Shown here: positions 10,739 to 19,990 of the stretch, in pieces
Numbering within the stretch: the stretch's first letter is position 1
Layout: every line of letters starts with the position of its first letter
Source: Agromyces sp. SYSU T00194
GTDB lineage: Bacteria > Actinomycetota > Actinomycetes > Actinomycetales > Microbacteriaceae
Reading direction: 5' to 3'
NCBI RefSeq assembly: GCF_040496035.1
Contig: NZ_JBEPJZ010000001.1
Location: 2,542,001-2,606,000 of the forward strand
Length of the DNA stretch: 64,000 nucleotides
Made by a program: the position numbers and the translations under genes
The notes under the pieces: model-generated
What the model was told of the DNA's origin: nothing
The model's database searches: none
Seen by the model: the letters and a program-made list of their open reading frames with translations, nothing else

Positions 10739-12505
10739 GTGCCCGTACGCCTGACGAACTACTTCCTCCGCACGCTCCGCGAAGACCCCGCCGACGCCGA
10801 GGTCGCGAGCCACAAGCTGCTCGTGCGCGCCGGCTACATCCGCCGCCAGGCGCCGGGGGTGTTCGCGTGGCTCCCGCTCGGCCTGCGGGTCAAGGAGAAG
10901 CTGGAGCGCGTCATCCGCGAGGAGATGGCCGCTGCCGGTGCCCACGAGGTGCACTTCCCGGCGCTGCTGCCGAAGGAACCGTACGAGGCGACCGGGCGCT
11001 GGGACGAGTACGGCGACGGCATCTTCCGCCTCCAGGACCGCAAGGGCGCCGACTACCTGCTCGCGCCCACGCACGAGGAGGTCTTCACGCTCACGGTGAA
11101 GGACCTCTACTCGTCGTACAAGGACCTGCCGCTGACGATCTTCCAGATCCAGGACAAGTACCGCGACGAGGCGCGTCCGCGCGCGGGCCTCCTGCGCGGC
11201 CGCGAGTTCACCATGAAGGACGCGTACTCCTTCGACCACACGGATGCCGGGCTCGACGCGTCGTACCAGGCGCAGCGCGACGCGTACGAGCGCATTTTCG
11301 CCCGCCTCGGCCTCGAGTACGTGATCGTGCAGGCGGATGCCGGTGCCATGGGCGGCTCCCGCAGCGAGGAGTTCCTGCACCCCACGCCCGTCGGCGAGGA
11401 CACCTTCGTGCGCTCCGACGGCGGCTACGCGGCCAATGTCGAGGCGTTCACGACGGTCGTGCCCGAGGCGATGCCGATCGAGGGTCTCCCCGACGCGGTC
11501 GTGCTCGACTCGCCGAACACGCCGACCATCGCGACGCTCGTCGACCTCGCGAACGCCGAGTACCCGAGGCCCGACGGCCGCGCCTGGACCGCCGCGGACA
11601 CGCTGAAGAACGTCGTGCTCGCCCTCGTCCAGCCCGACGGCACGCGCGAACTGGTCATCATCGGCCTGCCCGGCGACCGCGACGTCGACGACAAGCGCGT
11701 CGAGGTGGCGTTCTCCCCGGCCGAGGTCGAGGCGGCCACTGAGGCGGACTTCGCCGCGCACCCCGGGCTCGTGAAGGGCTACATCGGTCCCTGGTCGCCG
11801 GACGGCGCCGTGCTCGGCGAGGAGTCGACCACGGGCATCCGCTACCTCGTCGACCCGCGCGTGGTCGACGGCACCGAGTGGATCACCGGCGCGAACCTCG
11901 ACGAGCAGCACGTGTTCGGCCTCGTCGCCGGACGCGACTTCACCGCCGACGGCACGATCGAGGCCGCCACCGTGCGCGAGGGCGACCCCGCGCCCGACGG
12001 CTCCGGCGCGGTGCACCTCGCGCGCGGCATGGAGATCGGCCACGTCTTCCAGCTCGGCCGCAAGTACGCCGACGCGCTCGGCCTCAAGGTGCTCGACGAG
12101 AACGGCAAGCTCGTGACCGTCACGATGGGCTCCTACGGCATCGGCGTGACCCGCATCCTGGCGATCATCGCCGAGGAGCACAACGACGAGAAGGGCCTCG
12201 TGTGGCCCGCGTCGATCGCGCCGTTCGACGTGCACGTGGTCGCCACCGGCAAGGACCCGGCCGTGTTCGAGGCCGCCGAGCGGGTCGTCGCAGACCTCGA
12301 GGCGAGCGGATGCGACGTGCTGTTCGACGACCGCCCGAAGCTGTCGCCCGGGGTCAAGTTCGCCGACGCCGAGCTCATCGGCGTGCCGAGGGTCGTGATC
12401 GTCGGCCGCGGCGTCGCCGACGGCGTGGTCGAGGTGTGGGACCGCGCCTCGGGGGAGCGCACGACCGTGCCGCTCGCCGACGCGGTCGCCGCCGTGCGCG
12501 GCTGA
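10739..12505 (+). CDS. proS: Prolyl-tRNA synthetase
   Basis: This 588-residue class II aminoacyl-tRNA synthetase is of the bacterial ProS type, with an editing (YbaK-like) insertion between motifs 2 and 3. Class II motifs are visible: [20 protein letters not shown] (motif 2 region) near residue 143 and [15 protein letters not shown] (motif 3) near residue 463. A C-terminal anticodon-binding domain starts around [11 protein letters not shown]. The GTG start has no ribosome site but a TAGACT box six bases upstream, so it is probably a leaderless mRNA. It is divergent from the prp regulator and convergent with a DUF1206 gene. Confidence 0.97.
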   Translation: MPVRLTNYFLRTLREDPADAEVASHKLLVRAGYIRRQAPGVFAWLPLGLRVKEKLERVIREEMAAAGAHEVHFPALLPKEPYEATGRWDEYGDGIFRLQDRKGADYLLAPTHEEVFTLTVKDLYSSYKDLPLTIFQIQDKYRDEARPRAGLLRGREFTMKDAYSFDHTDAGLDASYQAQRDAYERIFARLGLEYVIVQADAGAMGGSRSEEFLHPTPVGEDTFVRSDGGYAANVEAFTTVVPEAMPIEGLPDAVVLDSPNTPTIATLVDLANAEYPRPDGRAWTAADTLKNVVLALVQPDGTRELVIIGLPGDRDVDDKRVEVAFSPAEVEAATEADFAAHPGLVKGYIGPWSPDGAVLGEESTTGIRYLVDPRVVDGTEWITGANLDEQHVFGLVAGRDFTADGTIEAATVREGDPAPDGSGAVHLARGMEIGHVFQLGRKYADALGLKVLDENGKLVTVTMGSYGIGVTRILAIIAEEHNDEKGLVWPASIAPFDVHVVATGKDPAVFEAAERVVADLEASGCDVLFDDRPKLSPGVKFADAELIGVPRVVIVGRGVADGVVEVWDRASGERTTVPLADAVAAVRG

Positions 12506-12532
12506 CCGGCGCGTCCCCGGCGGCCGGCCGGC

Positions 12533-13342
12533 TCAGAGCCGGGCGTACTTCGCGCGCGCGACCGAGTACGCGCCGTAGGCGATGAGGCCGAGGCCGATCG
12601 CCCAGAGCAGCACGACGCCGAACGGGAGCCCGAGCAGGCTCTTCAGCGCCGCGTCGAGGCCGCCGGCCTGCTCGGGGTCGAGGGTGAACGCGGCGATCAC
12701 GAAGAGCACGCCCACGATGCCGACGCCGATGCCCTTCGCGACGTAGCCGGCGACGCCGAGGGCGACCAGCGCCGAGCCGACGGGGCCGGACGGCACGTCG
12801 ATGCTCTCGGTGAAGTCGAGTCGCACGCCGCGCCAGACGAACGCGCCGCCGATGCCGAGCACGACGAGCCCGATGAGGCCGAGCACGAACACCCCGCCCG
12901 GCGCCTGGATCAGCATCGCGGCGACACCCTGGCTCGACTGGTCGGAGTCACTGCTGCCGCCCATGGCGAACACCAGGGCGGTCCACCCGATGGCGACGTA
13001 GGTGACGGCCTTGCCGCCCTCCTTGAGCCGCTCGCCCCACTTCTCCTTCGCGTCCGAGCCCCGCGCGAGCAGCGCCTCGGCGACCGACCAGATCGCCAGC
13101 GCGAACAGGCCGATCGCGATCGCCCAGAGCAGCACGCCGCCGAAGGGCGTCTTCGCGATCTGCTGCATCGCCCCGGACTGGTCCGCCTCGCCGCCGCCGC
13201 CGCCCGAGGCCACCGAGATGGCGATCGCGCCGATGATGGCGTGGATCACGCCGAGCACGACGTAGCCCGAGCGTGCGAACACCTGGAAGGTCCGCGAGCG
13301 TTCCGCAGTGCGTGCGGCGTCCTTGGGGGAGTCGATGTCCAT
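12533..13342 (-). CDS. DUF1206 integral membrane protein
   Basis: This 269-residue membrane protein has six predicted hydrophobic segments arranged as three similar pairs, the internal threefold pattern of the DUF1206 family. The repeat is marked by related openings such as ARSGYVVLGVIHAIIG, YVAIGWTALVFAMGG and YVAKGIGVGIVGVLF. The function of the family is unknown. The start at 13342 has no Shine-Dalgarno sequence but TAGGGT six bases upstream on its strand, so it is probably leaderless. It ends convergent with proS, with only 27 bp between the stop codons. Confidence 0.85.
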   Translation of the reverse strand: MDIDSPKDAARTAERSRTFQVFARSGYVVLGVIHAIIGAIAISVASGGGGGEADQSGAMQQIAKTPFGGVLLWAIAIGLFALAIWSVAEALLARGSDAKEKWGERLKEGGKAVTYVAIGWTALVFAMGGSSDSDQSSQGVAAMLIQAPGGVFVLGLIGLVVLGIGGAFVWRGVRLDFTESIDVPSGPVGSALVALGVAGYVAKGIGVGIVGVLFVIAAFTLDPEQAGGLDAALKSLLGLPFGVVLLWAIGLGLIAYGAYSVARAKYARL

Positions 13343-13348
13343 TCCGTC

Positions 13349-13354
13349 ACCCTA
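13349..13354 (-). promoter_or_regulatory. Leaderless -10 box of the DUF1206 gene
   Basis: TAGGGT on the minus strand ends 6 nt before the ATG at 13342. Confidence 0.55.
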
Positions 13355-13438
13355 GTCACGACACGTGTCGCGAACCGGGGCTTGACGCGGCGGCGCCGAC
13401 GTGCGAGCGCGCCGTCGCCGATCCGCGGGCGCGGATGT

Positions 13439-13456
13439 CGCGCCGATATCGGCGCG
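13439..13456. repeat. 18-bp perfect palindrome in the DUF1206/alsT gap
   Basis: CGCGCCGATATCGGCGCG is fully self-complementary. A second GATATC word lies 27 bp downstream (13482-13487). It sits between the DUF1206 promoter and a small ORF and could be an operator for the latter. No regulator is assigned. Confidence 0.4.
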
Positions 13457-13500
13457 CGCGAGGCTCGGACCATCCAGATATCCGGGAGACGGAGGCACCG

Positions 13501-13604
13501 ATGTCCACCACAGCCACGAACCCCGCGCCTACGCGGTCCAGGTCGAGATGCGGCCCGGCCCGCACCCGCCCCCCATGGTCGGCATCATGGTCCTCCAGCG
13601 CTGA
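13501..13604 (+). CDS. Candidate 34-residue small protein, reading frame interrupted
   Basis: A strong ribosome site (GGAGG, five bases from ATG 13501) opens a frame reading MSTTATNP. The frame with coding-like third positions from about 13521 on is a different one. It reads RAYAVQVEMRPGPHPPPMVG and onward to ..IMVLQR, and stops with TGA at 13602-13604, two bases before a strong terminator hairpin. A single extra C in the CCCC run at 13521-13524 would join the two into one 34-codon gene. So this is either a small gene with a sequencing error or real frameshift, or chance. No homologue is recognised. Confidence 0.4.
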
Positions 13605-13606
13605 TC

Positions 13607-13645
13607 CGTGGGCGTCCGGGCGCCGCAGGGCCCCGGACGCCCACG
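13607..13645. terminator. Strong bidirectional terminator downstream of alsT
   Basis: Perfect 14-bp arms, CGTGGGCGTCCGGG (13607-13620) and CCCGGACGCCCACG (13632-13645), have an 11-nt loop. The hairpin ends five bases from the alsT stop and starts two bases after the small ORF stop at 13604, so it can end transcription from both sides. Confidence 0.75.
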
Positions 13646-13649
13646 TCGG

Positions 13650-15158
13650 TCAGTCCTCCTGGTGGTGCAGGTGGTCGCGATGCTTGGCGGCCTCGTGCTC
13701 CTTGGTCTCGATGTCGATCGGGCCGGTGACCGAGAGCTCGTCCTCCCAGCACTCGATGCCGTCGAGGTCGGGCACGAGCGCCCGCGTGAAGACCGGGTTG
13801 CGTCCCTCGCGTCGCTGCCGGGTGTAGTCGCGCAGCAGCCGGAACGCGACGCCCGACAGCAGGCCGATGGCGATCAGGTTGACCAGCGCCATGAGCCCCA
13901 TGACCGAGTCCGCGGTGTTCCAGACCACGTCGGCCGATGCCACGGAGCCGACGAAGATCGCGAGCACGACGACGACCCGGAAGCCGGTCAGCACGCCGCG
14001 GTGGGTCGTGATGAAGTCGATGTTCGCCTCGCCGTAGTAGTAGTTGCCGAGGATCGAGCTGAACGCGAGCAGGAAGATCACGATGCTGAGCAGCACGCCC
14101 GCCCAGGTGCCGAGGTTCCCGGTGACGGCGCCCTGGGTCAGCCCGATGCCGCGCTCGGCGTTGGCGAGGTCGGGGCTCGAGACGAGGATGATGAACGCCG
14201 TGATCGAGCAGATCAGGAACGTGTCGAAGTAGACGCCGAGCGTCTGCACCAGGCCCTGCTTGACCGGGTGGGTGACGGCGGCGCTCGCGCCCGCGTTCGG
14301 CGCCGACCCGAGGCCCGCCTCGTTCGAGAACATGCCGCGACGCACGCCGTTCAAGATGATCGTGCCGAACGCCGCGCCCACGACCTCGTTGAACCCGAAC
14401 GCCTCGGTGAAGATCGACGCGAACACCGACGGCAGTTCGGAGATGTTCATGGCCACGATCACCAGGCCGACCAGCAGGTAGAGCAGTGCCATGAGGGGCA
14501 CCACCGCCTGCGTGACGTGTGCGATGCGACGGATGCCGCCGAAGACCACCAGGGCCGTCAGCAGCGCCAGCACGATCCCGACCACCCAGGCGATCCACGC
14601 GGGTGCGCCGTCGCCGGCGACGGTCGTCGAGACGGTGGCGCTGATGGTGTTGGCCTGCAGGGCGGAGAACACGAACGGGAAGCAGATGATGAGGGTGATC
14701 GCGAAGACGACGCCCATCCACCGTGCCTTCAGGCCCTTCTCCATGTAGTACGCCGGGCCGCCGCGGAACCCGTCCGCGTCGCGCACCTTGTAGAGCTGGC
14801 CGAGGGTCGACTCGACGAACGCGCTCGCGCCGCCGACGAAGGCCATCAGCCACATCCAGAACACCGCCCCCGGGCCGCCGATCGCGATGGCGGTGCCGAC
14901 GCCGGCGATGTTGCCGACGCCGACGCGCGACGCCGCCGACACGGTGAACGCCTGGAAGGCCGAGACCGACTGCGGCTTCCCGTCGGTCGTGCGCGGTGTC
15001 TTGTCGGTCAGCGTGCGGAACATCTCGGGTATGAGCCGGAACTGCACCACCCCGCTCCGCACCGTGAAGTAGAGGCCGAGCAGCACCACCAGCGGCAGCA
15101 CGAGCCAGGTCCAGAGCAGGTCCCCCGAGAAGAGGACGAATTCGTTGACAGCGTCCAT
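13650..15158 (-). CDS. Sodium:alanine/glycine symporter family protein
   Basis: This 502-residue AlsT/AgcS-type amino-acid carrier has about eleven membrane segments. Family motifs are visible: VSAASRVGVGNIAGVGTAIA, GGPGAVFWMWLMAFVGGAS and MFSNEAGLGSAP. It would import a small amino acid such as alanine or glycine with Na+ at the inner membrane. The hydrophilic C-terminus is His-rich (HRDHLHHQED). I chose ATG 15158 (MDAVNEFVLFSG), since the extra upstream codons are Arg-rich and unlike the family. It is divergent from nusA across 168 bp and sits in a place where rimP is often found. Confidence 0.9.
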   Translation of the reverse strand: MDAVNEFVLFSGDLLWTWLVLPLVVLLGLYFTVRSGVVQFRLIPEMFRTLTDKTPRTTDGKPQSVSAFQAFTVSAASRVGVGNIAGVGTAIAIGGPGAVFWMWLMAFVGGASAFVESTLGQLYKVRDADGFRGGPAYYMEKGLKARWMGVVFAITLIICFPFVFSALQANTISATVSTTVAGDGAPAWIAWVVGIVLALLTALVVFGGIRRIAHVTQAVVPLMALLYLLVGLVIVAMNISELPSVFASIFTEAFGFNEVVGAAFGTIILNGVRRGMFSNEAGLGSAPNAGASAAVTHPVKQGLVQTLGVYFDTFLICSITAFIILVSSPDLANAERGIGLTQGAVTGNLGTWAGVLLSIVIFLLAFSSILGNYYYGEANIDFITTHRGVLTGFRVVVVLAIFVGSVASADVVWNTADSVMGLMALVNLIAIGLLSGVAFRLLRDYTRQRREGRNPVFTRALVPDLDGIECWEDELSVTGPIDIETKEHEAAKHRDHLHHQED

Positions 15159-15326
15159 CGCCACAGTATGGCCGCGCATCGAGTGCCGCCGCCAGAGGCC
15201 GCGCGGGTTCGTCACGTGCCGGTGACATCCGCGTCACGTTCGCGTTGGCCCCGGCATCCGGTACCGTTGTCTCCTGGCCCGTCGAGTGGTGGGGCGACGG
15301 CGAGAGTTGAATAGAGGAGGCCGGCT

Positions 15327-16328
15327 GTGGACATCGACCTCAGCGTCCTGAGAATGATGGAGCGCGAGAAGGAGATCCCCTTCGACGAGCTCGTCCGGAT
15401 CATCGAGCAGGCGATCCTCATGGCGTACCTGAAGCACACCAACCCCGGCCAGCACGGGCACGCCAACCCGCTCGGCGCACGCGTCGAGCTCGACCGCAAG
15501 ACCGGGCACGTCACCGTCTACGTGCCCGAGCACGACGAGGACGGCAACGTCATCGGGGAGGTCGTCGACAGCCCGAGCGACTTCGGGCGCATCGCCGCGT
15601 TCGCCGCGAAGCAGACCATCAACCAGCGCCTGCGCGACATCGCCGACGACGCGGTGCTCGGCGAGTTCCGCGGCCGCGAGGGCGACATCGTCGCCGGCAT
15701 CATCCAGCAGGGGCCGAACCCGCGCATGGTGCACATCGACCTGGGCACGGTCGAGGCGATCCTCCCGCCCGAGGAGCAGGTGCCCGGCGAGGAGTACCGT
15801 CACGGCGCGCGCATCCGCGTCTACGTGACGAGCGTCACGAAGGGGCTGAAGGGCCCGTCGATCACCGTCTCGCGCACGCATCCGGCACTCGTGCGCAAGC
15901 TGTTCGCGCTCGAGGTGCCCGAGATCGCGTCGGGCGTCGTCGAGATCGTCTCGCTGGCCCGCGAGGCCGGTCACCGCACCAAGATCGCCGTTCGCGCGAC
16001 CCAGCCCGGCGTGAACGCCAAGGGCGCGTGCATCGGCGAGCTCGGCCAGCGCGTGCGCTCGGTGACGGCGGAACTGAACAACGAGAAGATCGACATCGTC
16101 GACTACTCCGACGACCTCGCGTCGTTCGTCGCGAGCGCGTTGTCGCCCGCGAAGGTGTCCAAGACCGTCGTCGTCGACCCGGAGCTGCGGGCGGTCCGCG
16201 CGTTGGTGCCGGATTACCAGCTGTCGCTCGCGATCGGCAAGGAGGGGCAGAACGCCCGCCTGGCTGCGAAGCTCACCGGGGCCAAGATCGACATCCAGCC
16301 CGACTCCCGTGCGGAGACCGGCGCGTGA
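15327..16328 (+). CDS. nusA: Transcription termination/antitermination factor NusA
   Basis: This 333-residue protein has the actinobacterial NusA architecture. An N-terminal RNA-polymerase-binding domain (1-105) is followed by an S1 domain (about 112-185; [20 protein letters not shown]) and two KH domains (about 190-325; [14 protein letters not shown] and [21 protein letters not shown]). It lacks the acidic repeats of E. coli NusA, which is normal outside proteobacteria. The GTG start at 15327 has GAGGAGG six bases upstream. It begins the nusA, ylxR, infB, rbfA cluster. The 168 bp between alsT and nusA hold the promoter region but no rimP. Confidence 0.97.
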   Translation: MDIDLSVLRMMEREKEIPFDELVRIIEQAILMAYLKHTNPGQHGHANPLGARVELDRKTGHVTVYVPEHDEDGNVIGEVVDSPSDFGRIAAFAAKQTINQRLRDIADDAVLGEFRGREGDIVAGIIQQGPNPRMVHIDLGTVEAILPPEEQVPGEEYRHGARIRVYVTSVTKGLKGPSITVSRTHPALVRKLFALEVPEIASGVVEIVSLAREAGHRTKIAVRATQPGVNAKGACIGELGQRVRSVTAELNNEKIDIVDYSDDLASFVASALSPAKVSKTVVVDPELRAVRALVPDYQLSLAIGKEGQNARLAAKLTGAKIDIQPDSRAETGA

Positions 16329-16355
16329 GTCGGGGTCCGCTCGTCGAGGTGTAGG

Positions 16356-16601
16356 ATGGATCCGGTCAGAACGTGCATCGGATGCCGTTCGCGCACCGAA
16401 CGTTCCTCGCTTCTGAGGGTCGTCGCCCGAGAATCCCGAGTCGTGGTGGATACCGCCGCGTGCTTGCCCGGGCGTGGCGCGTGGCTGCATCCGGACCGTG
16501 AGTGCCTCCGGCTCGCACTGCGCCGCCGCGCCTTCGGGCGGGCGTTGCGCGTGACCGGCGAACTGGACACGAACGACTTAGAGAACAGGCTGAACGGCTG
16601 A
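16356..16601 (+). CDS. ylxR: YlxR family protein (DUF448)
   Basis: This 81-residue basic protein of the YlxR family has the diagnostic VRTCIGCR near residue 4, GRGAWLH near 40 and LRLALRRRAFGRAL near 53. YlxR proteins bind nucleic acid and have been linked to control of rRNA processing or RNase P; the precise role is unsettled. The start at 16356 has a GAGGTG ribosome site. It lies 27 nt after nusA and 87 nt before infB, the standard actinobacterial order. Confidence 0.92.
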   Translation: MDPVRTCIGCRSRTERSSLLRVVARESRVVVDTAACLPGRGAWLHPDRECLRLALRRRAFGRALRVTGELDTNDLENRLNG

Positions 16602-16644
16602 TGGACAACCGATGAACGGCTCGAAATGAGACCCGTCCGCTAGG

Positions 16645-16682
16645 TATGGTCTGCCCCTGTCCGGGCGCAGACCCGGAACAGG
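16645..16682 (+). promoter_or_regulatory. infB promoter and alternative leader hairpins
   Basis: TATGGT (16645-16650) resembles a -10 box. The following leader can fold two ways that exclude each other: GTCTGC (16649-16654) with GCAGAC (16667-16672), or CCTGTCCGGG (16656-16665) with CCCGGAACAGG (16672-16682, one bulged base). The second fold takes in the start of the infB ribosome site (ACAGGAG). This looks like a local switch for IF2 synthesis; no published element is recognised. Confidence 0.4.
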
Positions 16683-16688
16683 AGAGAT

Positions 16689-19502
16689 GTGGCTGCCAAG
16701 CCCCGTGTACATGAGATCGCGAGCGAGCTCGGCGTCGACAGCAAGGTCGCGCTCGAGAAGCTCAAGGAGATGGGCGAGTACGTCAAGGGACCCTCGTCCA
16801 GCGTCGAGCCCCCCGTCGCGCGCCGCCTGAAGGCCGCGCTGGCCGGCGCCGCGGGAGGCGCCGGCAACGGCGCTCCCGCGAAGCCCGGTGCCGCCCCGAA
16901 GCCCGGTGCGGCCAAGCCCGGCGCTGCCCGGCCGGGTGCCGCCAAGCCCGCGGCCGCGAAGCCCGCTGCCAAGCCCGCCGCGGCCGAGCCCGCTGCGTCG
17001 TCGCCGGCACCTTCGGCCGACCAGCCGATGAGCGTGGCCGAGCGCCAGGCCCGTGCCGAGGCCGCGAAGCCGGCCGAGGCCCCGAAGCCCGAGACCGCCG
17101 CGCCCGCCGCGGACGCGGCCAAGCCCGGTGGCGCGCCGAAGCCCGGCAACGCGCCGAAGCCCGGTGGAGCAAAGCCCGGCGCGCCCAAGCCCGGCGGTTC
17201 CGCACCGCGCCCGGGCGGTGCCCCGCGCCCCGGCAACAACCCGTTCGCCTCGTCGCAGGGCATGGGCAAGCGCCCGGCGCAGCCCCGCCCCGGCAACAAC
17301 CCGTACTCGAGCTCGCAGGGCATGGGCCAGCGCCCGACCCCGGGCAACATCCCCCGGCCGTCGATCCCGCGTCCCGGCGCGCCCCGTCCCGCGGGCGCCG
17401 GTCGTCCCGGCGGTGGCGGTCGTCCCGGCGGCGGCGGTCGTCCCGGCGGCGCCGGTGGCGGTCAGCGCCCCGGCGGCGGTGGCGGCTTCACCGGAGCTCC
17501 GGGGCGTCCCGGCGGCTTCGGCCCGCGTCCGGGTGGTGGCGGCGGCCGTGGCCGCGGTCCCGGCGGCGGCACCGCGGGTGCCTTCGGCCGCGGCGGCGGC
17601 AAGAGCCGCTCGCGCAAGTCGAAGCGGACGAAGCGGCAGGAATTCGAGATGCGGGAGGCGCCGTCGATCGGCGGCGTGCAGGTCCCGCGCGGCGACGGCA
17701 ACACCGTCGTCCGCCTGCGTCGCGGCGCGTCGATCTCCGACTTCGCCGACAAGATCGACGCGAGCCCCGGCAACCTGGTCACCGTGCTGTTCCACCTCGG
17801 TGAGATGGCGACGGCGACCGAGTCGCTCGACGAGGCCACCTTCGAGGTGCTCGGCGAGGAGCTCGGCTACAAGATCCAGATCGTCTCGCCCGAGGACGAG
17901 GACAAGGAGCTCCTCGAGGGCTTCGACATCGACCTCGAGCAGGAGCTCGAGGACGAGTCCGACGAGGACCTCGAGTGGCGTCCGCCGGTCGTGACCGTGA
18001 TGGGCCACGTCGACCACGGTAAGACGCGACTGCTCGACGCGATCCGCAACGCGAACGTCGTCGCGGGCGAGGCCGGCGGCATCACGCAGCACATCGGTGC
18101 GTACCAGGTGCACACCGAGCACGAGGGCCGCGACCGCGCGATCACCTTCATCGACACCCCGGGTCACGAGGCGTTCACCGCCATGCGTGCCCGCGGTGCG
18201 CAGGTGACCGACATCGCGATCCTCGTGGTCGCCGCCGACGACGGCATCATGCCGCAGACGGTGGAGGCGCTGAACCACGCCCAGGCGGCCGACGTGCCGA
18301 TCGTGGTCGCGGTGAACAAGATCGACAAGCCCGACGCGAACCCGCAGAAGGTGCGCCAGCAGCTGACCGAGTTCGGCCTCGTGGCCGAGGAGTACGGCGG
18401 CGACGTCATGTTCGTCGACGTGTCGGCCCGCGAGGACATCGGCATCAACGACCTGCTCGACGCGGTGCTGCTCACCGCCGACGCCGGTCTCGACCTGCGC
18501 GCGAACCCCGACAAGGACGCGCGCGGCGTCGCGATCGAGGCCAAGCTCGACAAGGGCCGCGGCGCGGTGGCGACCGTGCTCATCCAGTCGGGCACGCTGC
18601 GCGTCGGCGACGCGATCGTCGCGGGCACGGCCTACGGCCGCGTGCGCGCCATGGTCGACGAGAACGGCGATGCGGTCGACGAGGCCACGCCGTCGCGTCC
18701 CGTGCAGGTGCAGGGCCTGTCGACCGTGCCCCGCGCGGGCGACACGTTCCTCGTGACCGGCGACGACCGCACCGCGCGCCAGATCGCCGAGAAGCGCGAG
18801 GCCGCCGAGCGCAACGCGCAGCTGGCGAAGGCACGCAAGCGCATCTCGCTCGAAGACTTCACGCGTGCGCTCGAGGAGGGCAAGGTCGAGGCGCTCAACC
18901 TCATCATCAAGGGCGACGTCTCGGGTGCCGTGGAGGCGCTCGAGGAGTCCCTGATGAAGATCGAGGTCGACGACTCGGTGCAGCTGCGCATCCTGCACCG
19001 CGGTGTGGGCGCCGTCACCGAGTCGGACATCGACCTGGCCACGATCGACAACGCGATCGTGATCGGGTTCAACGTCCGGCCCGACGTGAAGGCGCGCGAG
19101 CGTGCCGCCCGCGAGGGCGTCGACGTGCGCTTCTACAACGTCATCTACAACGCGATCGACGACATCGAGAACTCGCTCAAGGGCATGCTGAAGCCTGAGT
19201 TCGAGGAGGTCCAGTCGGGCGTCGCGGAGATCCGGGAGGTGTTCCGCTCCTCGAAGTTCGGCAACATCGCCGGTTCGATCGTGCGCTCGGGCACCATCAC
19301 GCGCAACGCCAAGGCGCGGGTCATCCGCGACGGCGTGGTCGTCGCGGACGGGCTCGCGATCGAGTCGCTGCGTCGGTTCAAGGACGACGTCACCGAGGTC
19401 CGCACGGACTTCGAGTGCGGTATCGGCCTCGGCAAGTTCAACGACATCCAGGTCGGCGACGAGATCGAGACGACCGAGCTGCGCGAGAAGCCGCGGGTCT
19501 AG
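16689..19502 (+). CDS. infB: Translation initiation factor IF-2
   Basis: This 937-residue IF2 brings initiator tRNA to the ribosome. The N-terminal 320 residues are a long, low-complexity Ala/Pro/Gly/Lys-rich region typical of actinobacteria. It has an IF2-N subdomain at the very start ([19 protein letters not shown]) and two PGNNP-SSQGMG repeats around 185-215. The GTPase domain begins near residue 430: G1 GHVDHGKT, G3 DTPGHEAF near 488 and G4 NKID near 543. Domains II to IV follow. The start is GTG 16689 ([10 protein letters not shown]) after AGGAGAGAT; the out-of-frame ATG two bases earlier is not used. Confidence 0.98.
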   Translation: MAAKPRVHEIASELGVDSKVALEKLKEMGEYVKGPSSSVEPPVARRLKAALAGAAGGAGNGAPAKPGAAPKPGAAKPGAARPGAAKPAAAKPAAKPAAAEPAASSPAPSADQPMSVAERQARAEAAKPAEAPKPETAAPAADAAKPGGAPKPGNAPKPGGAKPGAPKPGGSAPRPGGAPRPGNNPFASSQGMGKRPAQPRPGNNPYSSSQGMGQRPTPGNIPRPSIPRPGAPRPAGAGRPGGGGRPGGGGRPGGAGGGQRPGGGGGFTGAPGRPGGFGPRPGGGGGRGRGPGGGTAGAFGRGGGKSRSRKSKRTKRQEFEMREAPSIGGVQVPRGDGNTVVRLRRGASISDFADKIDASPGNLVTVLFHLGEMATATESLDEATFEVLGEELGYKIQIVSPEDEDKELLEGFDIDLEQELEDESDEDLEWRPPVVTVMGHVDHGKTRLLDAIRNANVVAGEAGGITQHIGAYQVHTEHEGRDRAITFIDTPGHEAFTAMRARGAQVTDIAILVVAADDGIMPQTVEALNHAQAADVPIVVAVNKIDKPDANPQKVRQQLTEFGLVAEEYGGDVMFVDVSAREDIGINDLLDAVLLTADAGLDLRANPDKDARGVAIEAKLDKGRGAVATVLIQSGTLRVGDAIVAGTAYGRVRAMVDENGDAVDEATPSRPVQVQGLSTVPRAGDTFLVTGDDRTARQIAEKREAAERNAQLAKARKRISLEDFTRALEEGKVEALNLIIKGDVSGAVEALEESLMKIEVDDSVQLRILHRGVGAVTESDIDLATIDNAIVIGFNVRPDVKARERAAREGVDVRFYNVIYNAIDDIENSLKGMLKPEFEEVQSGVAEIREVFRSSKFGNIAGSIVRSGTITRNAKARVIRDGVVVADGLAIESLRRFKDDVTEVRTDFECGIGLGKFNDIQVGDEIETTELREKPRV

Positions 19503-19508
19503 TTTCCG

Positions 19509-19536
19509 GTCCGGGGCGGCGCGAGCCGCCCCGGAC
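19509..19536 (+). terminator. Intra-operon hairpin between infB and rbfA
   Basis: GTCCGGGGCGGC and GCCGCCCCGGAC form a perfect 12-bp stem closed by a GCGA tetraloop, six bases after the infB stop and 20 bases before rbfA. It has no T-run. It may partly end transcription or protect the infB 3' end, so that rbfA is made in smaller amount. Confidence 0.6.
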
Positions 19537-19555
19537 GTTCTCGGAAGGGGAGAGC

Positions 19556-19990
19556 ATGGCTGATCCGGCACGGGCCAGGAAGATGGCCGACCGCATCAAG
19601 GAGATCGTCGCGCGGCGGCTCGACAAGGGCATCCGCGACCCTCGTCTGGGGTTCGTGACGATCACCGACGTGCGGGTGACGGGAGACCTCCAGCACGCGA
19701 GCGTGTTCTACACGGTGTACGGCACCGACGAGGAGCGCGCCGACTCGGCGGCCGCGCTGAAGGCGGCGACCGGCATGCTCCGCAGCGAGGTCGGCCGGAA
19801 CATCACGGCGCGGCTGACGCCGAGCCTCGAGTTCATCCTCGATGCGATCCCCGAGAACGCCCAGCACATCGAGGACCTGCTCCGCGAGGCGCGCGAGCGC
19901 GACGCGGAGACCTCGAAGTCGGCGAGCACCGCCCAGTACGCGGGTGAGGCCGACCCGTACGTCAAGCCGCGCGAGGCCGACGAGGAGTAG
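19556..19990 (+). CDS. rbfA: 30S ribosome-binding factor RbfA
   Basis: This 144-residue cold-shock ribosome assembly factor helps mature the 16S rRNA 5' helix. The KH-like fold is recognisable from ADRIKEIVARRLDKGIRDPRLGFVTITDVRV and from DLQHASVFYTVYG. The C-terminal 25 residues are acidic, as in other actinobacteria. The start has GGAAGGGGAGA just upstream. It follows infB after a 12-bp hairpin and ends directly against the convergent mutY stop, with no spacer. Confidence 0.96.
   Translation: MADPARARKMADRIKEIVARRLDKGIRDPRLGFVTITDVRVTGDLQHASVFYTVYGTDEERADSAAALKAATGMLRSEVGRNITARLTPSLEFILDAIPENAQHIEDLLREARERDAETSKSASTAQYAGEADPYVKPREADEE

Noticed and set aside
17170..17600. Tandem-repeat or CRISPR-like look of the GGC/CCC-rich stretch
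   Set aside because: It encodes the low-complexity Pro/Gly/Ala region of IF2, common in actinobacteria; repeats are imperfect and in frame.
16578..19571. A 997-codon open frame antisense to infB
   Set aside because: It mirrors the IF2 gene; the sense protein has clear GTPase motifs and ribosome site. Long antisense frames are expected at this GC content.
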